DNA from: Apostichopus japonicus
Taxonomy: Eukaryota; Echinodermata; Holothuroidea; Aspidochirotida; Stichopodidae
Direction of reading: 5' to 3'
Length of the DNA: 64,000 nt
Assembly: GCF_037975245.1 (NCBI RefSeq)
Contig: NC_092570.1
Coordinates: forward strand, 9,881,501 to 9,945,500
The notes under the pieces: generated by a model
Seen by the model: the letters and a program-made list of their open reading frames with translations, nothing else
Told to the model about the DNA's origin: nothing
The model's database searches: none
Part shown: one piece after another, positions 11,283-24,200 of the stretch
Position numbering within the stretch: position 1 is the stretch's first letter
Layout: the number at the start of each line of letters is the position of its first letter
Translations under genes and position numbers: made by a program

Positions 11283-12060
11283 GGACCGAAGAAGATATTA
11301 ACCGAAGAATTGGTAAAACCAACGGTGCTTTCAACGCACTGTCAAGTATTTTCAAAAGCAAAAACATAAGCCGGAACATTAAGCTTAGCAGTGGCGTAGG
11401 AAGATACTTTTAAGTGGGGGGCTGAAGACTGATGGCCGGCCTGGGGAGGGGTCTAAGGGGGTGTCCCCTCCCCTTTGGATTTTTTTGCATTTCCAGGTAG
11501 CCTCAGATGCAATTTGGTGCAATATAGCACACTTCAACACCCACTCCATTTTGTAAACTTAATTTTGTATTTTCACCAGGCCTTATATGCAATTTGGTGC
11601 TCCAAATGAGATTTTTTTTTCTCATTTGGAAATGAAAAAGGGGTTTTCTGACTTGCGAAGCGGGGGGGGGCGGAATGATACTTCAGCCCCTCCACATTTT
11701 TCACTAGGGGCTGGCGCCCCCCCCCAGCCCCCCGGTTCCTACGCCCTTGAAGCTTAGGATTTTTGAGGCTTTATTAAAGAGTATTTTTTTGTACAATTGC
11801 GAACTGCGGGGCACAAAGAAGGATCTTGATCGCAAAATTGACACTTTTCAAAGGAGACTACTTCGTAATATTCTTAACATAAGATGGACCAATAACAAGT
11901 GGTTATCAAACGATGAGCTCTACAACATGAAACCAACCAAACACCTTGGTCATCCAATGCACAAGTTAGATGTTAATTTGTATAATGGAAGGGAAACAGA
12001 GTTTCTAACAAGATGTAGAGATGAAGGAAAGAATGGACGGAGAATAATAACGTCATATCT
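11283..12060 (+). mobile_element. 3' part of a non-LTR retrotransposon ORF, interrupted by a MITE
   Basis: The frame reads EEDINRRIGKTNGAFNALSS, continues through KLRIFEALLKSIFLYNCE and on to DTFQRRLLRNILNIRW. This is the familiar region after the reverse-transcriptase domain in LINE polyproteins. The frame is split at 11389-11749 by a MITE and resumes exactly after the duplicated target site. The catalytic YxDD part is absent, so it is a dead 5'-truncated copy. Confidence 0.8.
11381..11757. mobile_element. hAT-like MITE nested in the LINE fragment
   Basis: The element proper is 11389-11749. It starts CAGTGGCGTAGGAA and ends TTCCTACGCCCTTG, an imperfect terminal inverted repeat. An exact 8-bp direct repeat AAGCTTAG flanks it (11381-11388 and 11750-11757). 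Removing the element and one repeat restores the LINE reading frame, which confirms the borders. Confidence 0.92.
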
Positions 12061-12512
12061 CAATTTGTATGTAGTTTCGACGTACCTTATCTGCGATGCA
12101 TAAAAAAATGTTACATCTATATGGCAAGCAAGTAAGAAGAAAAGTATAGCGTCTTCGGCGTTGTAATATAATTATCCGTGATGGCTTCAATGTTATTGAA
12201 TTGGCACCGCTAAGAATGATTCCCATATAGTACACTAAATTATAGCAACAAATATGGGGCCCGATTAAAACCCGATTTATTATTTTGTTAGTACTATTAT
12301 AATTATCATTAATTAGGACATAAGACTGTAAGATAGTAGTTGAACTATATGGTATGAAAATGCGGAAAATTGTAGGTAGACTGATTGAGATTTCACTCCA
12401 AATAGTTTCGGGAAGGGTGATCATATTTTGGTTAAATTTATTTCTGCCTCATTTAATGAAAAAAAACCTTACAAAACAACATGGAACTCATTTCACATTA
12501 ACCCAATGGATG

Positions 12513-12575
12513 TTTTATAAAACTGCACTTTACCAGAAAAATAAAAGTCACCTAATACTCATCAGTGATAGTAAT
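12513..12575. repeat. Similarity to the region just 3' of the kinase gene
   Basis: The segment from TATAAAACTGCACTTTACC to CATCAGTGATAGTA resembles 5500-5563, which lies just 3' of the right kinase stop codon. It may be the edge of a further duplication unit. Confidence 0.5.
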
Positions 12576-12885
12576 TGAAGCACAAGCAGTACACGCGCGC
12601 GTCTGCAGACGTACGCTTTTGCCTTTATAATTTGTTTCAGCGCGTTTCTTGTACCCTTAATGAAGAAACCAACTTGCGCATATACGCATCAATATTCTTA
12701 TGACTTGTCTGTTCATTTCGTGGAACTGTTTCCCCCTATTTCTGATATGGCGACAAAAATATGTTTTGCGTTCAGTACAGTAACAACATTGAGGTTTCGA
12801 TGACTTTATTGCAGTAGACTTCTGTTTGGTGGTAACCAGAACTAGCTGTTACAATAGAAATGGCCCGATCCACCATTTTGATACA

Positions 12886-13031
12886 ATTACACTCAGGGAC
12901 CTAGCTAAGGCCTGATGATTCCGAAATTCCGACTGTCGCACTCCAATTTTCCAACTATCGTCAGTTTTACCATGTTTGATGGGGTGATACACCCCCACCC
13001 CCCCCCCTCTAGTGACGTCCCTGATTACATT
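12886..13031. mobile_element. Short hAT-like MITE (CAGGGAC family)
   Basis: The element 12894-13023 starts CAGGGACCTAGCTA and ends CTAGTGACGTCCCTG. It is flanked by ATTACACT and ATTACATT, a 7/8-matching target duplication. A similar end occurs at 50722-50791. Confidence 0.7.
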
Positions 13032-14984
13032 ATGACATGATAAACACAGGTCAGTCTACTGTACGTGGCAATACACACAATAGGGGTCTTGTACTCAATG
13101 TTATGAATTCACACATCAAGTGTGAAAAGTTTCCACGATACCCATCGATAGATATCATGTAAAAGAATTTTCAGTTTGACCTCTGGTAACCTCAAATGAG
13201 ATTTCTTGAGATTCTGGCAAATCCATATACCTGTATGAAAAGTAACCATGATTTGTACCATGAGAAATCATGTTTGCAAGGTGTTCAGGCCTCGACAAAT
13301 AGTTTTTTAAAGTACTCGCTATTTGGTGACCGTGTTTAAAAATCTACTCGCCAAACAAAGTAAAACATGTCGCAGAATCATAAATAAGCAGCTAGGACTA
13401 CTGTAATGTATCAAACAATTTAAAATAAAACATCTGCAGAAATACCTATGAAGATAGCTTGGCTTCTGTTACATTATGGCTCCTATAATTCTAGGCATAT
13501 ATTGTATAGTAGTTGGGTGTGCGCGAGTTCTAAGACTATACAGTACCTCACTGCTACTTTGAACCGCTACTCGATCAGCGCAACTTCGTACATTTTCCCA
13601 ATTATTTATCGTGTCTTTTAGCTGCAGATTGATGCGCGTAAACATATCGCTATTATTCCATCACACTGCCTAAATCAAAGCGATCTTTTACGCAATGAAA
13701 ATCTGAGGTTGCAAGAGCATCTATCTTCCAAGAAATCCTGGCAGCAACAACAGCAAACTTGTCTCAAAACTCCTTAAATTGTTGTATATTTGGGGAATTA
13801 TGACTGATAGCCAGTGGGAAAATGCCTCAAAAAATAATTGAGATGTTTTGCCATCTTAAGTGTATTGGTATTCTGACTGGTATTCTTCACGTCCTTGTGT
13901 TAACGAACCCAACTTTACCCCACCGTTGCTGGCCTAGACTTCACAAAATTGCCAATAGGCCAAGCCAGGTTTGTTCGAACTGTCCCATAATCAAAAACGT
14001 GATAAAAGACTAACGACACTTTTAAAGGCCTAGCTATGCTGAAACTGGTGGAAGAAACTACACAACTTGAGATAAACAGCCGATCCAGACACAGATTGTC
14101 AACTCACTGCCAAACTAAAACCGTTTTACACAATTAATTCGCATTGAGTTTGGTCATCGTCAAAAATCTAACTAGGCGACAGGTTAGTATGGTAAACTGC
14201 GCCTGGTCATTTCCCCAACGTAACAATATCCAAACCTGAAGTTTTTTGGCAGTGAATCTCGAAAATTGCAAAATGCGACGGAAAACTTCCAATGGCACTG
14301 CTCTTTGTACAAAATGTACACCTTTTTGCACGCAATGTTTAAGTGAAAGTATGCTCCAGAACGACGTGCTGAAGCATATAGAACTTCGTTCGCGAGAAAT
14401 ATATTTGATTCTACGGATGCCCATAAGCGTATTTCCAATTGCCAAAAGCCTCCTCATTTTATGAGGTGTAGTGCACATTATTGAATAGGCTGGTCGGTGG
14501 GAGACACGGTAGATTATAAAACAGGTTTCCACAGTTTGGCGCCTGGCGACTCCAAATGACCTTTGACCTCCACATAAAAACAATAAGCTTCTTGTACTGA
14601 ATGTATGAGACTGGTCCCTTCTTGAGATATAATGCTCACAAGGTTTTCACAATTTGACCCCTGGTGACCCCAAATGAAATTTGACCTCTGAAAACAATAT
14701 GCTGTTCCACTCAATGTGGTACACCTACTCACAAAATATGGCATTGGTCAAAGCTTCTCTTCTTGAGATATCGTGTTTACAAGCTAGGCGTCACACACAC
14801 GTTCACACGCATGCGTACACACACAACCACGCCAGCATGAATGCATAGGTTACTATTATCGAAACCAGAAAACAGATCCTGATTGATAACATATCAGAAA
14901 AGATTTTCTCCTGTTGCTTTTTGGCACTTTTCCTCAAAGAGAACATTCGGGTGGACTGATATAGACACTAATAGAGATGCCACA
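13032..14984. other. Gene-free stretch with dispersed repeats
   Basis: No spliceable or family-recognisable coding sequence was found. Two parts (13086-13260 and 14525-14785) belong to a dispersed repeat with the string GACCCCTGGTGACC. The overlapping open frames on both strands at 14134-14744 show no domain. Confidence 0.6.
14525..14785. repeat. Dispersed repeat, CCCCTGGTGACC type, two units
   Basis: Two units about 115-120 bp apart each carry 'tttgacc/ggcgcc tggtgacc caaatgacctttgacctc', then a short AC-rich part and TTCTTGAGATAT. The same unit recurs at 13086-13260 and 21870-22085. Confidence 0.7.
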
Positions 14985-15346
14985 TTAGAGGCATTGAAGA
15001 CTAGCCCCAAACTGCATGCCACTCTCTGAAAAAGTTAACGTTCCGTTGCTTGCAAGTGAAGTTTTCTTCGTCGCTACAAAATGCAGACAGTAATGAAACG
15101 TGATACCTTGTTATCTTTTATCTAGACCTGAGATGTCCATCGCTGCTATATACACTGTGTTGTGGGTATTGACCGTAGCTGTATGTATTGAACGTGCACT
15201 AGTGTCTAATTACCGACGGTAGCAAGCTGTGTGTGTATTTTCTGGGATCGATGGTGGTGTCTAGCACTTCTGTTACACCTCATTCGAAACTAGGTCAGAT
15301 TACCGACATGAGCCGTTCTTTGTGCCCGAGTCTTCACACCCTTTAA
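14985..15346. mobile_element. TTAA-flanked MITE, copy A
   Basis: It runs from TTAGAGGCATTGAAGACT to AGTCTTCACACCCTTTAA. The ends are inverted repeats of about 18 bp, and the body (for example AATGAAACGTGATACCTTG) matches copies B and C. Confidence 0.85.
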
Positions 15347-15789
15347 GCTTTGTGCATCAGTAAACATTGCATCAAAATCTCCAAAACATATATAGACATA
15401 TACTGATACTTCCTAGTTGACAATATCATTGCTCTACAAACTCTTTGGAGCTCATGTAATTATGAGACCAATATAACAGCGCCCTCGGTAAAACGTTGAA
15501 GATCTCATTACCAGATACATTATCCATGGTTCACTCAAGACAACATAGAAGAAATTGGCTGGGATATGATTTCAGAATTTAATGCTTTCAAAAGTGTGTT
15601 TTAGAAAATCATATAACCCCCCCCCTGACGGACTCGAATGGACTGCTGGCGCCTTTTTCAGCTCTTTACTACTTTTTACTTATTCTACATTATTCATTTT
15701 CTTATTGCGCTCTCATCTACTTATTGACATTTGTCACATTTTGTTGGTGAATTTGGCGATGACACCTTATTCTTCGTTTATCTGCAAAT

Positions 15790-15970
15790 TAGCCAGGACC
15801 GGAAAGGGTCATTTCCGGCGATCTAGGGAGTATCTTTACTCAAAAATTTTCTGTACGCTACGCGCCAACCAGTGGTGGTGCTCCGCTTAGATAGTGTCGA
15901 AAGCGCCCCTACAGACCATTCTCGCCCCTCCTGACCAATACCCCTACCTCCGCCACTGCCGCCGCGCCTC
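15790..15970. repeat. Dispersed repeat, copy 1 of a pair
   Basis: The motifs TTTCCGGCGATCTAGGGAGT, GTACGCTACGCGCCAACC and GCTCCGCTTAGATAGT recur in the same order at 16500-16650. The 3' end 'ccgcctcctacgcc' resembles TE termini in the window. It is probably a MITE or SINE remnant. Confidence 0.6.
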
Positions 15971-16499
15971 CTACGCCTATGTGTGTAGTGTTCGGTTTCG
16001 GAAATATCTGCTATTTTTTCATTTCCTTCAACCAAGTTTTATAATAGCCGTTATAAGAGGTTTTAATATTTGTACACCAATAAATTAACTGTGTCTGAAT
16101 TTTCGAAAATTTTTTACCAACATTCTGCATCGAACTTCCCTCTACTTGTGCAATTTTGGCCGGTTTCTTAGGGGTTGAAGGAAGTTTTTCTATATTGGTT
16201 GTCCATAGATGAAATTTTGTACAACATTATGGGTATGTTTTGAAGTAAGTTTATTCACGAGAAATGTGAATTTTCTAATTCTGAACAAATATGGGGCTTA
16301 AAACCTTAAAAAGTGGGGCTGACAGGTATTGTGGGCCGCGACGTAGAATCACATACAAAAGCAAAGACCCACAGGAGATGCGATCAGGTCGAACATGATG
16401 TGTGCCGGGTTGACAACCTTCAAAAAGGTTATGAATGGAAAAAAAAACTATTAGGAAATACTTGGTTCTCATGCAAAAAGTGTACATCTGGTTGGTCAT

Positions 16500-16650
16500 T
16501 TCAAGCCCGAGAAGTGCCGTTTCCGGTGACCTGGGGGGTATCAAAATAAGAAATTTTCTTGTACGCTGCGCGCCAACCGATGGTGGCGCTCCGCTTAGAT
16601 AGTAATTCGCGCCCCCCGGGTTTGAAAATCCTGGATACGCGCCTGTTAAT
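16500..16650. repeat. Dispersed repeat, copy 2 of a pair
   Basis: The sequence shares GTACGCTGCGCGCCAACC and GCTCCGCTTAGATAGT with 15790-15970. It ends at GGATACGCGCCTG, a TE-like terminus. Confidence 0.6.
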
Positions 16651-17266
16651 TGTCTCTTCAATATAAAGATTGACATTGTTGGTCATCAGAATCCATTTGA
16701 AATAATGTAACTTACTGGTCTATTTCAGTACTGCATACCAATACTTGCCAATAACATTTTTGGCAGATGATACATAAATTAATATTTCACAATTCCATGA
16801 CTAATTTATTTATTTGAAATGGAAACCTTAACAAAGAGTCTTGCAATAGAATAACTTTAAAGAAAAAAGCTCAACATACTCTTTGAAGTACCTCTGAGAT
16901 TTATTTCCTGCTGTTTGCACATTCATTATTGCAACACAGAAAAATCACAATATTCACAAAGAACTATCGCCAAAATGTGGCTCAAACTTATTAAACAAAA
17001 ATATTTTGCTAATTCTTTGGGAAATTCTTTGTTTATTCTGTAAAATGTTGCATAAGTAGAATGGCTTCATAATTTTCAGCTGTTACAGTTGGTGACCTTG
17101 ATGACCTTTGAAACACTCCTCAAGTTTACCTGATCAAAGTTCCAATTAAAAAATGTCAAGCCTCTGCTTGTGAATGACAATAACCACTCATTAACATCAA
17201 ACCTTGTTTCTTAATTGTAAAGTACACTTGTCATATATAGCCAATTACCAAACTCTGTTCAGGTAT

Positions 17267-17603
17267 TTAAAGGCATTGAAGACTCGCCCCAAACCGCTCT
17301 GAAAAAGTTAACTTTCCATTGCTTGCAAGTGAAGTTTTCTTCTTGTCGCTACAAAATGCAGACAATAATGAAACGTGATACCTTGTTATCTTTTATATAG
17401 ACCTGAGATGTCCACGCTGCTATGTACACTGTGATGTGGGTATTGACCGTAGCTGTATGTATTGACTGTACACTTGTGTCTAATTACCGACGGTAGCATG
17501 CTGTGTGTGTATTTTCTGGGATCGATGGTGGTGTCCAACACTTCTGTTACACCTCATTCCAAACTAGTTAAAATATGACATGAAATGTCTGCACACGCTT
17601 TAA
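17267..17603. mobile_element. TTAA-flanked MITE, copy B
   Basis: It starts TTAAAGGCATTGAAGACTCG and ends GCACACGCTTTAA. The right end has lost part of the inverted repeat. Body sequence matches copies A and C. Confidence 0.85.
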
Positions 17604-17777
17604 CACCTTTGTAACACCAATGTACAGTAGCTACTCAGTTAGAGGTACAATCTATCCATGTTAATTTTGCAAACAGTAGAAAATACATGAAAACACACTC
17701 AAGTCAGTCAATTACAAATATTCTGTGGTGCCTCAATAACTTTATCAACTTTTCAGCTTAAATTTTTTAGCTTAACA

Positions 17778-18220
17778 TTAAAGAAGCAAATAAGCATTGT
17801 TCTCTGGCCTGGGTTTTGGTCTTGGTGGTAGCTTTAACAACAATTCTTTATATCCTTTCTTCATGAAAGACTTCTCCATGCTTACTTTTGACTTCTGACG
17901 ATTTGATGCTAGGTTTGCTTTATCACAATAAGAGTGATTCCTCCCCAGGTTGCTTTCATACTGGTCAGAGATAGGCCACTCAATGTTTGACCACTTCACT
18001 GTTTGTGTTACTTTCATGATGTGCCTGAAGATGGCATTGTGGTCTGGTAAATCCAACCCTTGGAAGACAACAGGAATTATGTAATCTTTATAATTATTCA
18101 CCACTTCAAGAGAAATGTTCACCTCGTAAGAAGTGAAATTTGCTCGCACATATTCTGGGGATAGGACCATGATAAATCGACGACTCTGTTGAAGTGCTTC
18201 CACCAACTGGACCGCTGTGC
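17778..18220 (-). CDS. Receptor exon 7: C-terminal half of TIR and tail
   Basis: The exon enters in phase 1 (acceptor CCATTCTCCCTCAG) and ends TAA. It encodes TAVQLVEALQQSRRFIMVL, later IIPVVFQGLDLP, and a tail rich in Lys and Pro. The usual box 3 Phe-Trp is Phe-Met. Confidence 0.93.
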
Positions 18221-21200
18221 CTGAGGGAGAATGGAAATAGAGAAACATGAAAGACCAAGCAAGATATGAAGGAAAAATTAATAGCTGAGGGCATGTGGTT
18301 CCCAACATCTGGACACTAAAATAACATAAACATACATAACCAAATCATGACCTGACTCAAACATCGAAGGGAGAATGAAATAGCACATTAATTATTGGTT
18401 AGAATGCTAAACAGTCACCTAACATGGTATACAAGTCCTGTGCACTCTGCACTAAATTAATCCTGAAATCTCTTCATTGCTTCTGTCCAGATTATCCAGA
18501 ATGCAACAGGGTTGTGATCTGTGGTGACACAGTTGCAAAGTACCCTGGCATTCTGTTGGGTGCATATCGAACCCTCCATCACCCTCTCCCCTACTCCCTC
18601 TGCTTCCTGTCCCACCCATGCCCAGCTGAGAAATGGTTAATATCAAACACGACCAAGAAATAGGTAAATATAGCTAGTTTGCCATTTCTCAGATTTGCAG
18701 GGTAAGGGGAGAATAAGTACTGTGAAGATAACTTAGCAGGTATATTGTACTGTATGGCAATGGAAGGCTAATGATAAAGAGAAAAGTTGTCTACACTATT
18801 GGCTGCCCCTTCTCAAAATCTTGTCCCCAACTCCTCATATGGCTCACTGAATGTAACTCAGTTAGACTAGCTATGCCCCCTAGATGGTCTGTGATGTAAT
18901 CAGGGTATATACTCTTAAAATGTTTTGCTCTCCTCTTATTAGTTCCCTGTTTTAGATCAACATTTACACATTTTTTTAGTCACTGTCAACTTATGGACAG
19001 ATTCTAAATGGATCACATAGACAAAGATTTTTAACAGCAATATTTATTATCTTTGGATAACTACTAATAAGAACAAAGAGGATATACTTACAACCCCCTG
19101 GGACGTTGTCAATCTCCGGGACGTAGACTCGGTAACCTCTCTTCTCCAACGTGGATTTAAGACAAAGAACAAAGAGACGGTCAACATCGCTCCAAGCGTA
19201 GGAGATGTACGCATCATACGAACGACCATCTGTTAGCAAAATCAGAATTATATGTACAAGTCAATTTCTGTTTATTAAGGGGATGGTCAATTATTTACAA
19301 ATTTTACTGGAAATAGGATATCAGAGGTTAAACACACTGAAAACACATTTTTACATTTGGTTGAAACTTTTTCCAGATTCCTGATCACTCACATGTCATG
19401 TACGTGGATAATCGGATAGCTGTCACTCTGACTATGAGATCTCCACGGTTACAATCTTTTAGTTGCGTGTAAAACAAACCATCATGGGGCACTGTCACAT
19501 GGGTCTTATCCAGTTCCACGAAATCTGACAAGCTGTTGCTATGAGTTTGGTAGCATAGGAATCACAAACGGTAGCTATTAGCGGTACCATGATTTCACCA
19601 CCGTAAGTTTGTTTCTAATTATTGGAGAAGACATAGTTTATGAGACACTTGTGTGGAATTTTCCAAGTCAAAGAAACTGTTTCAAACACTTCAACTTGTT
19701 TTGTTTCTAAAAACATGTTTTTGTTTTAGTTTGAGCCAATCATCCAGTGATCATGTTACTTTGATTCGGATGTTGGTATAAAACAGCATGTAAGGACTTA
19801 TATATGACAGTTGTCTCATCTGCTAGAAAGCTGGAGAGCTTCATTAGTGAGTTGCAATCATTGTAGTACAATACATACAATTCTGTGTCCAACACATTCG
19901 ATACAAATACTCCATTTTTGCTTTGTAAGTCATTGAAATTTTGCCTAATTTGCCTTACTTCCTGGGGAGATTTTGGTGGAGTATATAGTACCATACCGTA
20001 TAATATTTAATGCCGCACTTAAACCACGATACCACCATACTGTGACAATTTCAGCCTTTCGTGATGAAATGTATCTTACGACTGAACATTTATTCTATAC
20101 AAATATACTGTGGATGTTAAGAACTACACATGGTCATAACATGTACCTCTCTAATATGTACACCTGATAGACGATTAATAACTTCTTGGGGAGGTAAGAA
20201 CTCTCTTAGATATTCTATATAATAGACTTAATGTTCTGAATTTCATCAGGTAAACTCTTTTTGTATTATAATCGGAACACTTTTCCAAATGAATAAATTT
20301 ATATATCTAGGACGATTTTTGTAAAAACACATAATTTTTTTATTCTAAAGCAAAACCTATTCGGAGGGCAAAAATTTCCACATAATCTGCTTTGCCATGA
20401 AAAAGACGACTCCTTGAGCATTGCATAATAAATAATTTTATGCTTCAATATCAGTAATATCAAATAACTGAAGAATCCATCGAGTGAGCTCAGTCCTTAT
20501 GAAAAATAAATAACATAAACTGTTGACCAAAAAGGAAACTTAAAATAAAATAAAAATGTTAGCAAACTGCTTATCCACTAGAGAGCCTGTGTAAGAGAAT
20601 GTGTAAAAGTAAGTTGGCCTGACGTTTCGATCCTAGCAGGATCTTCTTCAAAGGCTAAATGACAAGTAACAGTCACAGGAGGGACAAAAACACGCACAGA
20701 ATACACAGGTTAATGGGCATGGTGAACAAAAAGAGATACAGTAGATGTAAGGGGATTAGTAGACAAGGGATGGGGGGGAGAAGAAAGAAAGAAACCAACA
20801 GTGGAAGAGGAGAGGTAGACTTGTAAGATGAGTATGGCCTTTTTATAAGTTGCCAACAATAAGCCACTATGCCAACGAGTCACTTTGCCAGTCACAATGA
20901 GCCATGTTACAGTTGACCAAAGGTTACCCCCTCGGCAACTGAATACCCTATCTAGAGGAGCTATGAGAACAGTCCACAAAACATTACAAAACATATTACA
21001 GACCTGTAATAAGAGGATGGAGGTGGAGAGACATGACTGGAGAGATGGAGGGGGGAGAGAGGAAGAAAATGAGAATTCATCTTACCACTAACTTCTGGTT
21101 TTCCCAGATTATCCTTAATAAACAGCTGAAGATCCACTCCAATTAGAGACCAAGACAATATACAGAGAAAGGTGATGAATACAATGCCAAAAACAAGGCT

Positions 21201-24200
21201 TATGATTGGTGGAGAGTCGACTTCTACAGGCCCTTGGGCAGCTAAAGATGTCAACAAACAAACAAAAGAAGAAGAAGAAGAAGAAAAGGAGAAGAAATGT
21301 TCATATTATTCTTTTGTCTTCAAATCATGTTACATGAATTGACAATACTGGTATAAATTAATGTAACTAAATTGCTGTAAAAGTGGCAAAGAATTACATG
21401 AAACATACCATGAACTTTGGTGTGATTTGATGAAGTTCAATGTATCTGATAACCTCAATGTAGTGATGTCATCATACAAGTCAAGTTGTGTTAGTTCTTT
21501 TCATATTCCTGTATTATTTTTCATAACATCTTCTACTTTCATACTTCCAACATTGACCTCATATGCAAACATGATAATGTATTCAGGAAGACATTAAAGA
21601 GTTCCAGATGACCAATTGTGAAGTTTGGAATACATGAGGGAAACCCCCTCCCAGCAGTTACTTGCATTTAAATACATTACAAATGCAGCACAAGTGTAGT
21701 TTGGCAAGCTAATAGCCCTGGCTGAAGTTAATACTAGAGATGGAGAGCAGTATAAATCTAAACAGAGTCAGTGCTTACATGGTTTGATGACAGGGAATCG
21801 TGTGACATAATACCACAATGATGAAAGAAAGACAGAGGGACATTGTTTGTTGTTGGTAATTTAATTTGAGATCCATTTTGAGATTTTCACATTTTGCCCT
21901 CTGCTGATCCCAAATGACCCCCAAAACACTATAGGGTCATTCTTGTACTCATTATCGGAAAGCCACATGCAAAATATGAGAGCATCATGCAGTCTCCTAT
22001 CTGGAGATATCATGTTTACAAGGATTCCAAGTTTTGACCCCTGGTGACCTTATATGAACTCTGACCTACACCAAATTGTGCAACAACTTTACACTACATA
22101 CAGCTATCATACCATGCATATAGAGCTTCTTTGATGATCAGGTCCTGGAGATTGAGCATTTTGGGATTGTTCATGAATCTTAAATTTACACATCTATCAC
22201 AAATCAGATCCAGAATATTTAAGGTACAACTGACTGTTCTAATGGATTCCAACAAATTAGTATGAAAACTTAACATTTCACACTAGCAACATTGAACATA
22301 GCACAAAGAGGTAGTAAGCTTGAGGCAAACAGGTGAGATGTTAAAGATGCACATTAATAGTTATTCTCATTTTTTTTTTCTTCCAAGTTTGTGTACAATT
22401 ATCTACCTCAGGAATTGGGATGGATCAATAAAAATACAGCAAATCCTTCAGGTAAAGTTGGGATCCAATCCATTCAAGAAAAATTTTAAAAAAAAAAAAA
22501 ATTAAAATTTTTTAAAAATAAATAAAAATGAAGTGAAAAATGATATTCAATTTTCTTGTCATTGTGAAACATGACATCACACTGTGGCAATTTCAAATAT
22601 CAATTATCACCACAAAATCTCCATGAAAAAAACTCACTTTCACGTAGAACAAATTCTATCTTATGGTAGGGAATTCCCTCGTCACATTCATTGGCAAGAG
22701 TTAATGTGTATGTGCCGGACAGGTCCTCCTCTGTTACTTGACTAAAACGAAGAGTGGCGAGTACTTCCTTTGTGTTACTTGAATTCCTTGAACAATCTGC
22801 ACTGAAAGAGAGAAAGGGAAATGTCAGCAGTTGGTTGTAATTGGCCAGATGGATATTAAGAAATTATATCTCTTTCTCCCTGCTGCTACACCCTCCAAAC
22901 CCTCCTCTCTCCATCACTACCCCCCCCCCTCTCAACCCCCATGTACCACCAGCACTAAATTAAACATCATGAGTGATTGCAGTCATTGCATTTAACATTT
23001 GTCAATCAAATGTTGTGCAAAAATCAAAGCATCAAGTTTATTTAGATGGTTCAACCTTTGTAATACATATATCTACACAGAATTGTTTGAACTGGGTGCT
23101 ATTTTGATGAAATAAAACACTTTCTTGGGAATCACATTCTTCCATAAAGATATATTGCTGGCGTAGTCAAACACATTTGTTAGATCATGTTTAGTACTGA
23201 TTCACAGTGACACAATTGTCCCTAAAATGTCAAGGACTTGTTGCATTCATCTACATGCATTAATTAATCTACAGGCATTAATTAATCTACAGGCATTAAT
23301 TAATCTACAGGCATTAATTAATCTACAGGCATTAATTAATCTACAGGCATTAATTAATCTACATGCATTAATTAATCTACAGGCATTAATTAATCTACAG
23401 GCATTAATTAATCTACAGGCATTAATTAATCTACAGGCATTAATTAATCTACATGCATTAATTAATCTACAGGCATTAATTAATCTACAGGCATTAATTA
23501 ATCTACAGGCATTAATTAATCTACAGGCATTAATTTATCTACAGGCATTAATTAATCTACAGGCATTAATTAATCTACAGGCATTAATTAATCTACAGGC
23601 ATTAATTAATCTACAGGCATTAATTAATCTACAGGCATTAATTAATCTACAGGCATTAATTAATCTACAGGCAGGCAAGACACTAAAAGGTCACTGCAGT
23701 GACTAAACCTAATATTTAGTCAATATTTTAGGCTATAATCAGCAGTTTAAAAAAGTTTTCATGCATGTTGACTAAATTGATTTATATTGCAACGACTTTT
23801 GGTCAATACCAATGTGAGAAATTTATTGGGCTACAGAATGTATAATCTTATTAATTATTTTTTATTTACTCACTTATTTAAGGGATATTCCCGTGGTCTA
23901 GTTTGATTGCTAATTACAAATGCTGGAATGGTTTTGCATGTTTCCTCGTAGCACTTTTGTGGTGCTATGGTATGAATTTTTCAAATGTGGTGGTACTTTG
24001 ATATCAATGCATTTGGGTCAGAGCAAAGTGTTCTCTTATAATATTTATTAAATATTAAACTCCGTTATCACAGAGGAAATCAATTATTCCACAAAAAATT
24101 GGTTAAAGTTCTAAATAGAGAGAAAATTGAGAGCTAAGCAAACATTCCAAATGTATGATGACGTTCCAGGATAAACCATCACAAAAATTTAAAAATTAAA

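Larger units (their letters stand above)
8813..12500. repeat. Right copy of the tandem segmental duplication
   Basis: This is the counterpart of 1-3340. It differs from the left copy by having the retrotransposon-derived stretch 11276-11968 with its nested MITE, and by lacking an 8-bp segment near 10640. Confidence 0.9.

Noticed and set aside
11747-12103. 118-aa plus-strand protein as a host gene
   Set aside because: It is the tail of a LINE frame, and its first residues include the MITE target duplication.
14134-14744. Overlapping open frames on both strands (up to 149 aa)
   Set aside because: No domain or splice structure. Part of the stretch is the CCCCTGGTGACC dispersed repeat.
23227-23706. 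159-aa LQALIN-repeat protein, or a CRISPR-like array
   Set aside because: It is a contiguous 18-bp tandem repeat with no spacers. The open frame is forced by a unit length divisible by three, and there is no coding context.
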